Part shown: positions 8,885 to 17,408 of the stretch, piece by piece
Position numbering within the stretch: the first letter of the stretch is position 1
Layout of the letters: every line of letters starts with the position of its first letter
DNA from: Candidatus Gastranaerophilales bacterium
GTDB taxonomy: Bacteria > Cyanobacteriota > Vampirovibrionia > Gastranaerophilales > Gastranaerophilaceae
DNA: 64,000 nucleotides
Reading direction: 5' to 3'
NCBI GenBank assembly: GCA_944323735.1
Contig: CALUTO010000008.1
Location: forward strand, 1-64,000
Made by a program: the position numbers and the translations under genes
Notes under the pieces: generated by a model
Databases searched by the model: none
What the model saw: the letters and a program-made list of their open reading frames with translations, nothing else
What the model was told of the DNA's origin: nothing

Positions 8885-9175
8885 TTAACTCTTTTTCTTT
8901 CCCCAAAGCAGTCCGGCACCGGTAACTATTCCTGCACCTGCTGCAATAAGTCCGTTTACTGCAATTGAATTTTTGAACGGAGATTTTGAAAATTTCAGAT
9001 GTCTGGACAGCATATCCAGAGCAATGCCGAATCCGAACCATGCCGCTGTTGTCTGAAGAGTCCTGTTTACAACCTGTGAACTTGAATTTTTCGCAGCACT
9101 ATTTGACGAAAAAACAATCCTTTGCCGGTTGTTATATATTTTATTGTTAATAATATTTACCGAGTTTATACGCAT
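8885..9175 (-). CDS. small lineage-type membrane protein, 96 aa
   Basis: Two hydrophobic stretches (about residues 45-60 and 75-90) follow an Asn/Ser-rich N-terminus beginning MRINSVN and reaching a VFSS motif near residue 24. The protein ends in GKKKS. The start at ATG 9175 is chosen because its N-terminus matches the style of other proteins here; a GTG at 9199 would add eight residues. Neither start has a good ribosome site, but CATAAT lies about 30 bases before the ATG. In plan it resembles the protein at 53672-54049. The function is unknown. Confidence 0.55.
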   Translation of the reverse strand: MRINSVNIINNKIYNNRQRIVFSSNSAAKNSSSQVVNRTLQTTAAWFGFGIALDMLSRHLKFSKSPFKNSIAVNGLIAAGAGIVTGAGLLWGKKKS

Positions 9176-9319
9176 TTTAAATGTTATTAATGTGACCACT
9201 TCTATTATGCACGGAAAAACACATCATTCAACTTTTTGTGTAATGTTTTTTAATATACCGTTGCGAAACAAGAACTTTTAGTAAAAAATAAACAAAAAGT
9301 GAAATAAGGATGTGTGTAT

Positions 9320-10525
9320 ATGGATGAACAGAAAAAACCGGTCAGCAAAAAAGTGAAAAAGTTTTATATAATGCTCGGAATGCTGTTGCTGCTTCTTATC
9401 CCGATAGCATTTATGAGCGGAGTAATCAGAGACAGAGAAAGCTATAGAAACGAAGCTGTACGCAATGTAAAAATCTCCTGGGCTGACGAACAAACCATAA
9501 CCGCACCCTCACTGACGCTCAACATCCCGGGCAAAAAAGAAATCACGCAGAAAAAACTGGAACTGAACAATTATGAAGCGGAAGTGAAAGTAAAAACCGA
9601 AATACGCAAAAAAGGTATATTCAAAGTTCCGGTTTACACAGCCGATGTTGAACTTAAAGGTGATTTTTTAAACGATTACGGAAACATTAAAAACATCAAT
9701 ACTGTTTTTGAATTCGGAGTCACGGACTCAAAGGGATTTACTACCAGACCGGCAATCAAACTGCTAAATAGCGAATTTGTAAAAATCAATTCGACAAAAT
9801 ATCCCAAAACACTAACCACAAATGCAAAAAATATACCGTTTGAAATAAAGTATCAACTGAGAGGTATTAACAAAATCTATGTTTCACCGGGCGGACTAAA
9901 CAATGAAATAGAAATAGAAGGAGACTGGAAAGACCCGGGATTTGACGGTAACTTTCTACCTTCTGAAAAAGAAATTACAAAAGACGGTTTTGAAGCAGAG
10001 TGGGAAATTCCGGCAATCGCAGTCTCTTCAATTGGAAGACCCGCAGCAGGAGTATCTTTTTTAACCCCTGTAGACAACTACCGTATGGCTACACGTGCAG
10101 TAAAATACTCATTTTTGTTTTTATCGCTAACATTCCTTGCATATTTTATTTTTGAAATCACTTCATCGGGAAAGAACTCTGTTCACCAGTTCCAATACCT
10201 TATGATGGGCGGTGCAATGCTTATATTTTATCTGCTCTTGATATCAGTTTCAGAATTCCGGACATTTACCGGAGCATACATTGCTGCTGCACTTATGACA
10301 GTTGGCTTGATAAGTTTGTACACATATTTTGTCATAACAAAACGTAATAACTTAAAATTTACAATCTTAATTACACTTATAATGTTATTCCTGTATGTAT
10401 TTTTGTATGTGCTGTTAGCCATGCAGGATTTGTCAATGCTAATCGGAAGTCTGGCACTTTTTGTCATCATGTCTCTTGTTATGTATTCAACAAGAAAGGT
10501 GGAATGGAACAGTGATAGTGATTAA
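9320..10525 (+). CDS. creD: CreD-like inner membrane protein
   Basis: About 401 residues with the CreD family plan: one N-terminal membrane helix (about 15-35), a large beta-rich periplasmic domain (to about 255) ending in SSIGRPAAGVSFLTPVDNY, then five or so closely packed membrane helices beginning FLFLSLTFLAYFIFE. CreD proteins protect envelope integrity and in Enterobacteria respond to the CreBC two-component system. No creB or creC is next to it. The start is taken at ATG 9320, with AAGGA about nine bases upstream; an in-frame GTG at 9314 would be too close to that site. It is slightly shorter than the usual 440-450 residues. Confidence 0.82.
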   Translation: MDEQKKPVSKKVKKFYIMLGMLLLLLIPIAFMSGVIRDRESYRNEAVRNVKISWADEQTITAPSLTLNIPGKKEITQKKLELNNYEAEVKVKTEIRKKGIFKVPVYTADVELKGDFLNDYGNIKNINTVFEFGVTDSKGFTTRPAIKLLNSEFVKINSTKYPKTLTTNAKNIPFEIKYQLRGINKIYVSPGGLNNEIEIEGDWKDPGFDGNFLPSEKEITKDGFEAEWEIPAIAVSSIGRPAAGVSFLTPVDNYRMATRAVKYSFLFLSLTFLAYFIFEITSSGKNSVHQFQYLMMGGAMLIFYLLLISVSEFRTFTGAYIAAALMTVGLISLYTYFVITKRNNLKFTILITLIMLFLYVFLYVLLAMQDLSMLIGSLALFVIMSLVMYSTRKVEWNSDSD

Positions 10526-10541
10526 TTAAAAACAGAAATAA

Positions 10542-10793
10542 CTAAATCTCGACAACTGTTTCGGGATTTTTTGCAGCTGTTTTGTATGCTGTTAAAATAG
10601 TATCTAACGGCACACTAAAACTCGAAATTCCGCTGCCGCCGGTTCCGCCTGTATTTGTAAACTGAATATCCGTAGTATTTTTGTCCTGTTCACTCTGTGC
10701 AAGCTCTGCAATGTACTGAGTATTTATTGCAGCATTGTCTTTTTTTATATAAATTAGTCCTTTAAAATTTATACTGTTAATCGAATCAATCAT
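10542..10793 (-). CDS. small lineage-type protein with INFKG N-terminus, 83 aa
   Basis: A short protein beginning MIDSINSINFKG, then a Gln/Thr/Gly-rich middle (TGGTGGSG) and a helical C-terminus. It is not recognised outside the pattern of small proteins in this window that share an I/V-N-rich start with an F-K/G/S motif. The start ATG at 10793 has GGAG seven bases upstream on the minus strand, which argues against a longer frame beginning at 10850. It converges on the end of the creD-like gene, 16 bases away. It has no membrane segment; function unknown. Confidence 0.55.
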   Translation of the reverse strand: MIDSINSINFKGLIYIKKDNAAINTQYIAELAQSEQDKNTTDIQFTNTGGTGGSGISSFSVPLDTILTAYKTAAKNPETVVEI

Positions 10794-10992
10794 TATCTCT
10801 CTCCGTCTATTTCTATTTTTTATGCGAATATCGCTTTGTACAAACATCAAAACATGAAAAAAATAATTTTTGCTATTATTTTATAAAACAGTTGAATTAA
10901 AATTAAAAGCTATTTATATTTCTTCACAAAATGCTTACGGACAAACTATTTCCTTTTATAATAAAATGTATATTTTATCCGGAGCTGGAAAT

Positions 10993-11454
10993 ATGAAAGA
11001 ATACAAAGGAAAATTCACAACAAAATTATTCTGGGCAGGATGCGGGCTTTGTGCAGGCTGGTTTGTATTTAACCTTACCGGCAAATTAACACACAGCCTT
11101 TTTATTTCTTCAATAGCTGCTCTTTTAATTGTTGCCGGTTTTATGTACAAAGTTTTTTATCTCGACAACATTTCTTTAATAATGACTGATGAAAGAGAAT
11201 TGCTCATTAAAAGATTTGGAAAGATAATTAAAACATTTGTAATAGATAAATATGACTGGTCGGAATATTCAAAATATTGTAACACTAAAAATGCTGAGGA
11301 TCAGGATATTTATTACGTAAGCAAAGAAACAGGAAACGAAGACTATATCGATGCAACAAATTTCAGCGATGATGATTATCAGCAAATTTTAACAGCACTG
11401 GGTGCAAAAAATACTAACGAGCAGCCTGTTAAAGTAACAACGACTAAAAAATAA
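10993..11454 (+). CDS. membrane protein with PH-like domain, 153 aa
   Basis: Two membrane helices close together near the N-terminus (about 15-30 and 37-55) are followed by a short beta-rich domain (ISLIMTDERELLIKRFGK and on) and a Lys/Thr tail. Two helices and then a small beta domain is the plan of bacterial PH-domain membrane proteins, but sequence evidence for that family is weak. The ATG at 10993 is chosen for its GGAG eight bases upstream; the open frame extends 41 codons further up without a better site. It probably forms an operon with the next gene, 12 bases downstream, up to the terminator at 11938. Confidence 0.55.
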   Translation: MKEYKGKFTTKLFWAGCGLCAGWFVFNLTGKLTHSLFISSIAALLIVAGFMYKVFYLDNISLIMTDERELLIKRFGKIIKTFVIDKYDWSEYSKYCNTKNAEDQDIYYVSKETGNEDYIDATNFSDDDYQQILTALGAKNTNEQPVKVTTTKK

Positions 11455-11466
11455 AAGGAGAAAAAT

Positions 11467-11907
11467 ATGGAATTATCACAGTACATTCTTATTGTCGGAG
11501 GAATAATTGTTTTAGGTTTTGTTTATCAAGCTGTAGGAATTTATATTCACTCAATGCATAAGAAAAAATTTGAAAGCGAAAATCCTGATGCCTCAATGAT
11601 GATAGTAAAAGACCGCAAATGGCATCCGCTGGGATTTACAAACACTTTAACCTGTCTTTCCATAAATGGTGAACCAAAAGAACAGATTATGGCAGGTTAC
11701 GGTCAGGTGGCTTATTATCTGAAACCAGGTACAAATGTCCTTGAACTGCAATATGAAACTCAAAGACCCGGTATACTTCATAAATGGGTACGAACAACAT
11801 TTGATCCCCAAAAAATAGAAGTAGAAGTTGAGCCAAAGAAAAAATACGAAATTTCTTATAACAAAAATCAAGGATATGAATTTAAAGAACTTACACAAAC
11901 AAAATAA
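11467..11907 (+). CDS. single-pass membrane protein, beta-rich C-terminal domain, 146 aa
   Basis: One N-terminal membrane helix (about 6-28) is followed by a beta-rich domain of about 110 residues with alternating hydrophobic strands. The sequence around LKPGTNVLELQYE resembles Ig-like or carrier-type domains, but I do not recognise a family. An AAGGAG site precedes the ATG. It follows the previous membrane-protein gene by 12 bases, so the two are probably co-transcribed and may act together at the membrane. A strong terminator follows within 35 bases. Confidence 0.6.
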   Translation: MELSQYILIVGGIIVLGFVYQAVGIYIHSMHKKKFESENPDASMMIVKDRKWHPLGFTNTLTCLSINGEPKEQIMAGYGQVAYYLKPGTNVLELQYETQRPGILHKWVRTTFDPQKIEVEVEPKKKYEISYNKNQGYEFKELTQTK

Positions 11908-11937
11908 TAAAATCAAAAATTAACTATACCGCATATT

Positions 11938-11974
11938 AAAAAAGGTAACGGTATTTTAGCACGTTACCTTTTTT
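11938..11974 (+). terminator. bidirectional intrinsic terminator
   Basis: Thirteen-base stem AAAAAAGGTAACG (11938-11950) / CGTTACCTTTTTT (11962-11974), 11-base loop. It separates the plus-strand pair 10993-11907 from the converging gene 11995-12933 and can serve both. Confidence 0.88.
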
Positions 11975-11994
11975 ATAAAAAAACTAATATGGTT

Positions 11995-12933
11995 TTATTT
12001 CAACTCTTCAATCAGTTCTAACACAGAAACCAGCTCTTCCGCCATTGCTTTAAACCGGCTGTAATCACAAACCGGTTTGTATATCCTGCCCGGCTTAAGC
12101 GCATCTTTATTAACAGAGATTGCTAATAAAATAGTACCGTCTTTTATAGAAACTTCAATGTTATGGGCATTAAAAGCAAGAGCAATATTATCAATCCTTT
12201 TCATAAATGCATCTGTTAATATATGTCGGGCTTCAACAGCGTCTTTCGAATAAATACTATATTTTGCGGCAAATTCATTGTTATCAAACGAAACTCTTTC
12301 ATATCCGGCAGACTCCGTTTCGATTGAACCGCATTTTTTTATTAAAACAGGAGTTTTGCAGGTTATTGAGGAATTTAATAAAATCATCAACCCTTTAAAA
12401 CGCTTTGTGTAAGTTCTGCTTTTACCATGCCGGCTCCATTCACCGAGTTCCGTTTCTGCAAGGGATATTTTAACATTTTTGTATTCGCCTTCAAAATTGT
12501 TCTCACTGTCTTTAAAATTAAAGGTGCCAAACAAATCCGAATTTCGAATAACTTCATCATCAATTATATCCGAATTCTGCGCCTGTTTAAAGCAAGGCAG
12601 ACTTTGCAAAACAAACGGCATTATCATTTTTTTTGTTTTTAATTCAAAAAGTTTTACTTTAGAATCCGCATTACAAAATATTGCAATACCGATTATAATA
12701 GGAGTCATAACTGCATAGCACAACAAATCGTCATTTTCTTTAAATAAAGCAACATTGCTAAAAACAGAAAAAAGACGGGCAGACACAACTATTAAAACTA
12801 TCATGGTCAAAATAGAAATAACATAATTTCTAAAACAGTTTTTTCTCTCTCTGTCCAGAGGATAGATTAATTTTATCAGCTTGTTGTTATAAACACTGTC
12901 AAAGCTTTTTATGAAATCCTGCACTGATTCCAT
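11995..12933 (-). CDS. DUF3137-like membrane protein, 312 aa
   Basis: Two membrane helices in the N-terminal third (about 35-57 and 70-88) are followed by a soluble alpha/beta domain. The run FEGEYKNVKISLAETEL, then a short charged segment and FKGLMILLNSS, has the spacing of the DUF3137 family, whose function is not known. The ATG at 12933 has AAGGAG eight bases upstream on the minus strand. It stands alone between a shared terminator and the divergent marR gene. The family call is moderate; membrane topology is clear from the sequence. Confidence 0.6.
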   Translation of the reverse strand: MESVQDFIKSFDSVYNNKLIKLIYPLDRERKNCFRNYVISILTMIVLIVVSARLFSVFSNVALFKENDDLLCYAVMTPIIIGIAIFCNADSKVKLFELKTKKMIMPFVLQSLPCFKQAQNSDIIDDEVIRNSDLFGTFNFKDSENNFEGEYKNVKISLAETELGEWSRHGKSRTYTKRFKGLMILLNSSITCKTPVLIKKCGSIETESAGYERVSFDNNEFAAKYSIYSKDAVEARHILTDAFMKRIDNIALAFNAHNIEVSIKDGTILLAISVNKDALKPGRIYKPVCDYSRFKAMAEELVSVLELIEELK

Positions 12934-13114
12934 TCAAATGTCTCCTTCTATAAAACATTTTATTATAATTTGGATTTATTCATATCAATTGTAAAGATGA
13001 AATATTTAAAAAACATATAAAAAGCTTTTACAAATATATCAGGAACGATATTTTATTTCAAAAAATTCAGTTTGTAAATCTTGTTGTATAATAAACAAAA
13101 GATAGGGAAAAATA

Positions 13115-13570
13115 ATGGTTGAGCATTACACAAAAACTTTGCCATATGAGCTGGAGCTGACCTCCAGAGTTTTGCATGAAGCAGCAAAAAAATTTTTTGA
13201 AGAATGCAATTTTCCGATAACTCCTGAAGAATTCGCAATTCTGGATTGTTTATACCTAAAACCTGACATGATTCAGATTGACCTTGCGAAAATGATTTTG
13301 AAAGGACGGGCACATACCGGCAGATTTCTGAAATCACTCGAAGAAAAAAATTATATAAAAAGAACTCCCGTGAAACACAAATCTAAGACAATTATAAAAA
13401 ATATAATTACCGCTGAAGGTCTTTCGCTTTATAACAGCATGCGAAAAAAAATGGATAAATATATTGAGGAAACAAACCCTCAGTTAAACATAGAAATAAA
13501 TGATGTCATAAGATTGCTTCAAAACATAAGAAAAAATTGTACAGAAAAATTTGATATAAAATTTGAATAA
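13115..13570 (+). CDS. MarR-family transcriptional regulator
   Basis: A 151-residue winged-helix protein of typical MarR length. The recognition-helix region reads IDLAKMILKGRAHTGRFLKSLEEKNYIKR, shown here in outline as the stretch at about 53-81, and is followed by a basic wing (TPVKHKSKT) and a C-terminal dimerisation helix. MarR proteins are usually repressors released by small phenolic or toxic ligands. It lies 71 bases upstream of a DHA2 drug exporter in the same direction, with a perfect palindrome between them, so it probably controls that exporter. A TATAAT at 13087-13092 is a likely -10 box for its own promoter. Confidence 0.9.
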   Translation: MVEHYTKTLPYELELTSRVLHEAAKKFFEECNFPITPEEFAILDCLYLKPDMIQIDLAKMILKGRAHTGRFLKSLEEKNYIKRTPVKHKSKTIIKNIITAEGLSLYNSMRKKMDKYIEETNPQLNIEINDVIRLLQNIRKNCTEKFDIKFE

Positions 13571-13577
13571 TATTAAC

Positions 13578-13606
13578 TTGCATTTTCAACTTCTTTGTTT
13601 TTTAAT
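13578..13606 (+). promoter_or_regulatory. promoter for the DHA2 exporter
   Basis: TTGCAT (13578-13583), 17-base spacer, TTTAAT (13601-13606; 5/6). The predicted start, near 13613, falls on the first bases of the palindromic operator, so bound regulator would block initiation. Confidence 0.5.
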
Positions 13607-13611
13607 CAACT

Positions 13612-13627
13612 TGTAGATAAATCTACA
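13612..13627. promoter_or_regulatory. palindromic operator, probable MarR-type site
   Basis: Perfect dyad TGTAGAT-AA-ATCTACA: seven-base arms and a two-base centre, typical in size for a MarR dimer site. It lies between the marR gene and the exporter, overlapping the predicted transcription start and ending 14 bases before the ATG. That this MarR protein binds it is inferred from position. Confidence 0.6.
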
Positions 13628-13641
13628 TGGTGGGAGAAAAA

Positions 13642-15219
13642 ATGACCGGAGCTATTGAAGCAGCAGAAGAATGGCATTTTAAGGTTAATCCATGGATTGC
13701 AATGATACCTATCATGTTGTCCATTTTCATGTTTGCACTGGATGAAACGATATCGAACGTAGCCCTGCCCCATATGGCAGGAACTTTTTCCGTAAGCCAG
13801 AATGAATCTACGTGGATAATCACAAGCTATCTTGTAGCAAGCGGTGTTATCATCCCGACAGTTGACTTTTTCTGTAAATTAACGGGCAGAAAACAATATT
13901 TCTTACTAAGTCTTGTAATTTTTACGATTGCCTCTATACTCTGCGGAATTTCCACATCTATGCCGATGATGCTTGTATCCAGAATTTTGCAGGGGATTGG
14001 AGGCGGCGGTATAATGCCGATTGCACAGGCAATAATATTTGAAATATTCCCGAAAGAAAAACTGCCGTCAGCAATGGCCATTTTCGGCCTTGGAGTAGTA
14101 CTTGCCCCTATTATGGGGCCAGCTCTGGGCGGTTGGATTACAGAATCGTATTCCTGGCCGTTTATTTATTTTATAAACATTCCTTTCGGCATTCTGACAA
14201 TATATCTTTCCGTGAAATACATAGAAGAACCGCCCTATTCGAGAAAACAAAAAGGTGTTTCCATGGATTTTTCGGGATTTACTTTCATGGCGTTATGGCT
14301 GCTAAGCCTGCAGGTTGTTCTTGAAAAAGGTAATGACAATGACTGGTTTAATGCCGCATGGATTTGCAGATTGTTCACTTTTTCAATGATTTGTCTTGTG
14401 CTTTTTATTTACATTCAAATCAAAAAAAACAAAACAAAAACCGGATTGATAAATTTGTCTATCCTGAGAAACCACAACTTTCTAATCGGAACTCTTGCCC
14501 AGGTTGTGCTTATGGGAGTTATGATGGCTTCATCATCGATTTTGCCCTCTATGCTTCAGTCTTTAATGGGATACACGGCATTTTTAAGCGGACTTTCTAT
14601 GATGCCCCGTGGTGCAGGATGCCTCCTTGCTTCAATACTTTCCGGAGTGCTTGTCATTAAACTGGGTATAAAACCGGTCGTCATAATCGGACTGGTAATT
14701 CTTGCCGCAGGCAGTTTAATGTTCGGTGAAATAAATACCTCCATTGCACTTGCCAATATTGCCATACCGAATTTTACATTCGGTGTCGGTATGCTCCTTT
14801 CAATGGTACCCCTGTCCAATATTTCCTGTGCAACACTTAACAATGAGGATCAGACAAACGCAGCAGGACTTCAAAACCTTGTAAAAAACGTCGGTGCCGC
14901 AATTGGCACATCTATTGCTATGACAATGATTTCCAGATTTTCACAGATTCATCAAATGTCAATGGTTAAATTTTTGTCAGAAGGAAATACGGTTTATCTT
15001 GACCGGCTGAATGCATTCACATCTTCTTTTCTTTCACAGACTGATTATCAAAGTGCAGTTTATATGGCACAGACACAAATATATAACATGCTGAAACAGC
15101 AGGCAGTGCTGTGGGGATATGTTGAAACTTTCAGGTATTTTGCACTCGCTGTCGTTCTCATACTTCCTTTTGTTTTCTTCTTAAATGAGGATAAAATAAA
15201 AAAAGAAAAATCCGGCTAA
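13642..15219 (+). CDS. DHA2-family (EmrB/QacA) multidrug exporter
   Basis: A 525-residue major-facilitator protein with about 14 membrane helices, the DHA2 plan of proton-coupled drug export. Family marks include LDETISNVALPHM in helix 1, NESTWIITSYLVA, the motif-A-like RKQYF loop, RILQGIGGGGIMPIAQA, and the helix-5 motif GPALGGWITESYSW. ATG at 13642 is preferred over ATG at 13627 because GGGAG sits between them at the right distance and the upstream ATG lies inside the operator. No membrane-fusion partner (EmrA) is adjacent, so it either acts alone or uses one elsewhere. It is probably regulated by the preceding MarR protein. Confidence 0.92.
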   Translation: MTGAIEAAEEWHFKVNPWIAMIPIMLSIFMFALDETISNVALPHMAGTFSVSQNESTWIITSYLVASGVIIPTVDFFCKLTGRKQYFLLSLVIFTIASILCGISTSMPMMLVSRILQGIGGGGIMPIAQAIIFEIFPKEKLPSAMAIFGLGVVLAPIMGPALGGWITESYSWPFIYFINIPFGILTIYLSVKYIEEPPYSRKQKGVSMDFSGFTFMALWLLSLQVVLEKGNDNDWFNAAWICRLFTFSMICLVLFIYIQIKKNKTKTGLINLSILRNHNFLIGTLAQVVLMGVMMASSSILPSMLQSLMGYTAFLSGLSMMPRGAGCLLASILSGVLVIKLGIKPVVIIGLVILAAGSLMFGEINTSIALANIAIPNFTFGVGMLLSMVPLSNISCATLNNEDQTNAAGLQNLVKNVGAAIGTSIAMTMISRFSQIHQMSMVKFLSEGNTVYLDRLNAFTSSFLSQTDYQSAVYMAQTQIYNMLKQQAVLWGYVETFRYFALAVVLILPFVFFLNEDKIKKEKSG

Positions 15220-15243
15220 TAAATTCTCCGGCATAACCAGAAC

Positions 15244-15272
15244 ATGACATTTCCCCCAAAATTACTTATAAT
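15244..15272 (+). promoter_or_regulatory. sigma-70-type promoter for leuA
   Basis: ATGACA (15244-15249), 17-base spacer, TATAAT (15267-15272): 5/6 and 6/6. The predicted start is about 15279, giving a 25-base leader with no room for a leucine attenuator peptide. Confidence 0.65.
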
Positions 15273-15303
15273 AAAACTTGTGATTTTATAGAGGGAAAAC
15301 CGG

Positions 15304-16821
15304 ATGAGCAGACAGCCTTTTTTTTATGACATAACACTAAGAGACGGCAATCAGTCTTTAAAAAAGCCATGGAACCTGCAGGAAAAAGAATTTATCTTTA
15401 AAAAACTTATAGACTTCGGTGTTCAGGCTGTAGAAGCAGGATTTCCGGCAGCATCCGAAATGGATTTTGAAGCCTGCAGAAGGCTGGCAGAAACGGCACC
15501 GGAAAATCTGGTCATAAGCGGACTTGCAAGGTGCGTTGAAAGTGATATAAAAACTGCAGTTGAAGCGATAAATATATGCAGCAAGCCCAGACTGCACACA
15601 TTCATAGCAATGAGTCCTTTCAACATGAAATATGTTTTGAACAAGTCGCCTGAAGAAGTCAGAAAAACAGCAATTGAGGCGGTTTCTTTCGCAAAATCAC
15701 TTATGGGAAGCAGAGGAGAAGTCCAGTTTTCTGTCGAACATTTTGGCGACTGCATGGAAAATCTTGACTTTGTAACAGATACATTGAAAGAGGTTGTAAA
15801 AGCAGGTGCCTGTGTTATTAACCTGCCTAATACGGTTGAACGAACCAGAGTCAAAACATTTGTGGATATGGTCGAAAAAGTTTACAATGCACTGCCTAAA
15901 GATATTATGATAGCAGTACACTGTCATAATGACCTCGGTATGGCTACAGCAGCTACTGTTGAAAGCTATTTTGCAGGCGCAACACAGCTTGAATGCTGCT
16001 TAAACGGTATCGGTGAACGGGCAGGGAATACAAATATGTACGAAGTTGCAATAGCACTGCACAACAGCGGTGTGGAGGTTCCGCTTAAACTCTCAGATAT
16101 ATATGAGCTCGCATTAACTATATCGGACATGGCCAAAATCCGTATTCCTGATTTGGCACCCCTGGTCGGGTCAGAAGCACTTGCTCACAGAAGCGGCATT
16201 CATCAGGACGGCGCAATCAAAACCAAAGATATGGAAAAAGGTGCATACAGACCTATTCATCCGACACTTATCGGAAGAAAAGACGATGAAAAACTCGGAT
16301 TTACAAGCCAGTCCGGAAAAACTGCCATCTTTGAAATAATAAAAGATGCAGGATATCCTATCACTATACAAGAAGCTGTCAGAATTTCACCAGTAGTAAA
16401 AGAAGCAGCGGAAAAAATCGGAGAACTTCCTACAAGAAATATTATTGATATTTATTTCAACGAAGTTTTCAACGTAAAAGGAGATTTCAGGCTTGTCAGC
16501 TTTGAAAAACTCACCGATGGCGTGTTTAATTTGAAATTCTTCCACAAAGACAAATGCTACGATATAGACGGACACGGAAACGGCCCTGTCGATGCCTGTC
16601 TTGACGCATTAAAACAGGCGGGATTTGAACAGAAACTTCTGGATTACGAACAGTTTGCACTGGACGGAGAACTCTCAGGTTCAGGTGCTGTCGCAATGAC
16701 TGTTATGCATTTTGAGGACAAAAACGGAAAAACAATTATCTCCAGAGGCAAAGACGAAAGTACTGCAAAAGCTAACGTCAAAGCGATATTTAACGGCTTG
16801 AATTTAATGAGACAGCAATAA
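15304..16821 (+). CDS. leuA: 2-isopropylmalate synthase
   Basis: Condenses 2-ketoisovalerate with acetyl-CoA, the first committed step of leucine synthesis. The 505-residue protein has the HMGL-like TIM barrel with DITLRDGNQS at the start, the metal-binding HCHNDLGMA (about 203-211) and NGIGERAGN (about 235-243). A linker domain with HRSGIHQDGAIK follows, then a C-terminal regulatory region (about 380-505) where leucine normally binds. All parts are present. Homocitrate and citramalate synthases are close relatives, so the substrate is not certain from sequence alone. No other leu genes are adjacent. Its end overlaps a converging membrane gene by 18 bases. Confidence 0.9.
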   Translation: MSRQPFFYDITLRDGNQSLKKPWNLQEKEFIFKKLIDFGVQAVEAGFPAASEMDFEACRRLAETAPENLVISGLARCVESDIKTAVEAINICSKPRLHTFIAMSPFNMKYVLNKSPEEVRKTAIEAVSFAKSLMGSRGEVQFSVEHFGDCMENLDFVTDTLKEVVKAGACVINLPNTVERTRVKTFVDMVEKVYNALPKDIMIAVHCHNDLGMATAATVESYFAGATQLECCLNGIGERAGNTNMYEVAIALHNSGVEVPLKLSDIYELALTISDMAKIRIPDLAPLVGSEALAHRSGIHQDGAIKTKDMEKGAYRPIHPTLIGRKDDEKLGFTSQSGKTAIFEIIKDAGYPITIQEAVRISPVVKEAAEKIGELPTRNIIDIYFNEVFNVKGDFRLVSFEKLTDGVFNLKFFHKDKCYDIDGHGNGPVDACLDALKQAGFEQKLLDYEQFALDGELSGSGAVAMTVMHFEDKNGKTIISRGKDESTAKANVKAIFNGLNLMRQQ

Positions 16822-17394
16822 AATCCCGAAATTTACACGAACTGCGATGTATAAAAATATCAAAGCAAATACTGTCATAATAATGAAATTCAGAGTCAAA
16901 GATTGCCGTTGAATTATGAGAGTTTTTTTATAAAGCTCATTTACTTCAAGATATACGGGAAATTTGTCTTTAATAGAGTTATAAATTGAACATACCGAAT
17001 CAACCCTTGTACAAATAATTTCAGTTACCTCAAATTCTTGCTCTATTAAAATAGCTGTCTCTGTTCCTCTTCCATAATATTTACCTTTAATTTTTACGCT
17101 TTTTATATCTTCAAAGTTTATATGTTTCGTGCTGCCATCAAAGTATGTGATGATAATACAGGAATCACCGGTATAAACAAATCGTGTTTTTTTTGATTTA
17201 CAGTATTTGTATTGAAAAATTTCAACAATCAAGAAAATAGCCGGAGCCACCATTGCAGCCCATGGCATCTGTGGAAATAGTTTTATCAAAGGTAAAAATA
17301 AAAGACTTATCGTGATGTACAAAAAAATCGAAAGAATCCGCCAGATTTTATTGTCTATAATGTGAAGTTCAATAGTCTTTTCAGTATTGTTCAT
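16804..17394 (-). CDS. membrane protein with PH-like domain, 196 aa
   Basis: Two N-terminal membrane helices (about 18-38 and 43-60), a central soluble beta-rich stretch of about 90 residues (RFVYTGDSCIIITYFDGS and on, with INFEDIKSVKIKG) and a final membrane helix (about 170-190). The INFEDIKSVKI run is typical of bacterial PH-domain proteins, where a strand sets conditions for membrane-bound signalling, but the family is not certain. The ATG at 17394 has AAGG about 10 bases upstream. It converges on leuA, overlapping by 18 bases, and lies 14 bases after the phosphohexomutase gene, so it is probably in the same transcript. Confidence 0.62.
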   Translation of the reverse strand: MNNTEKTIELHIIDNKIWRILSIFLYITISLLFLPLIKLFPQMPWAAMVAPAIFLIVEIFQYKYCKSKKTRFVYTGDSCIIITYFDGSTKHINFEDIKSVKIKGKYYGRGTETAILIEQEFEVTEIICTRVDSVCSIYNSIKDKFPVYLEVNELYKKTLIIQRQSLTLNFIIMTVFALIFLYIAVRVNFGILLLSH

Positions 17395-17408
17395 ATTGTT
17401 GACCTTTA

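Noticed and set aside
8885-9199. GTG start at 9199 for the small membrane protein
   Set aside because: Neither it nor the ATG has a ribosome site, but the shorter form matches the N-terminal pattern of its relatives in this window.
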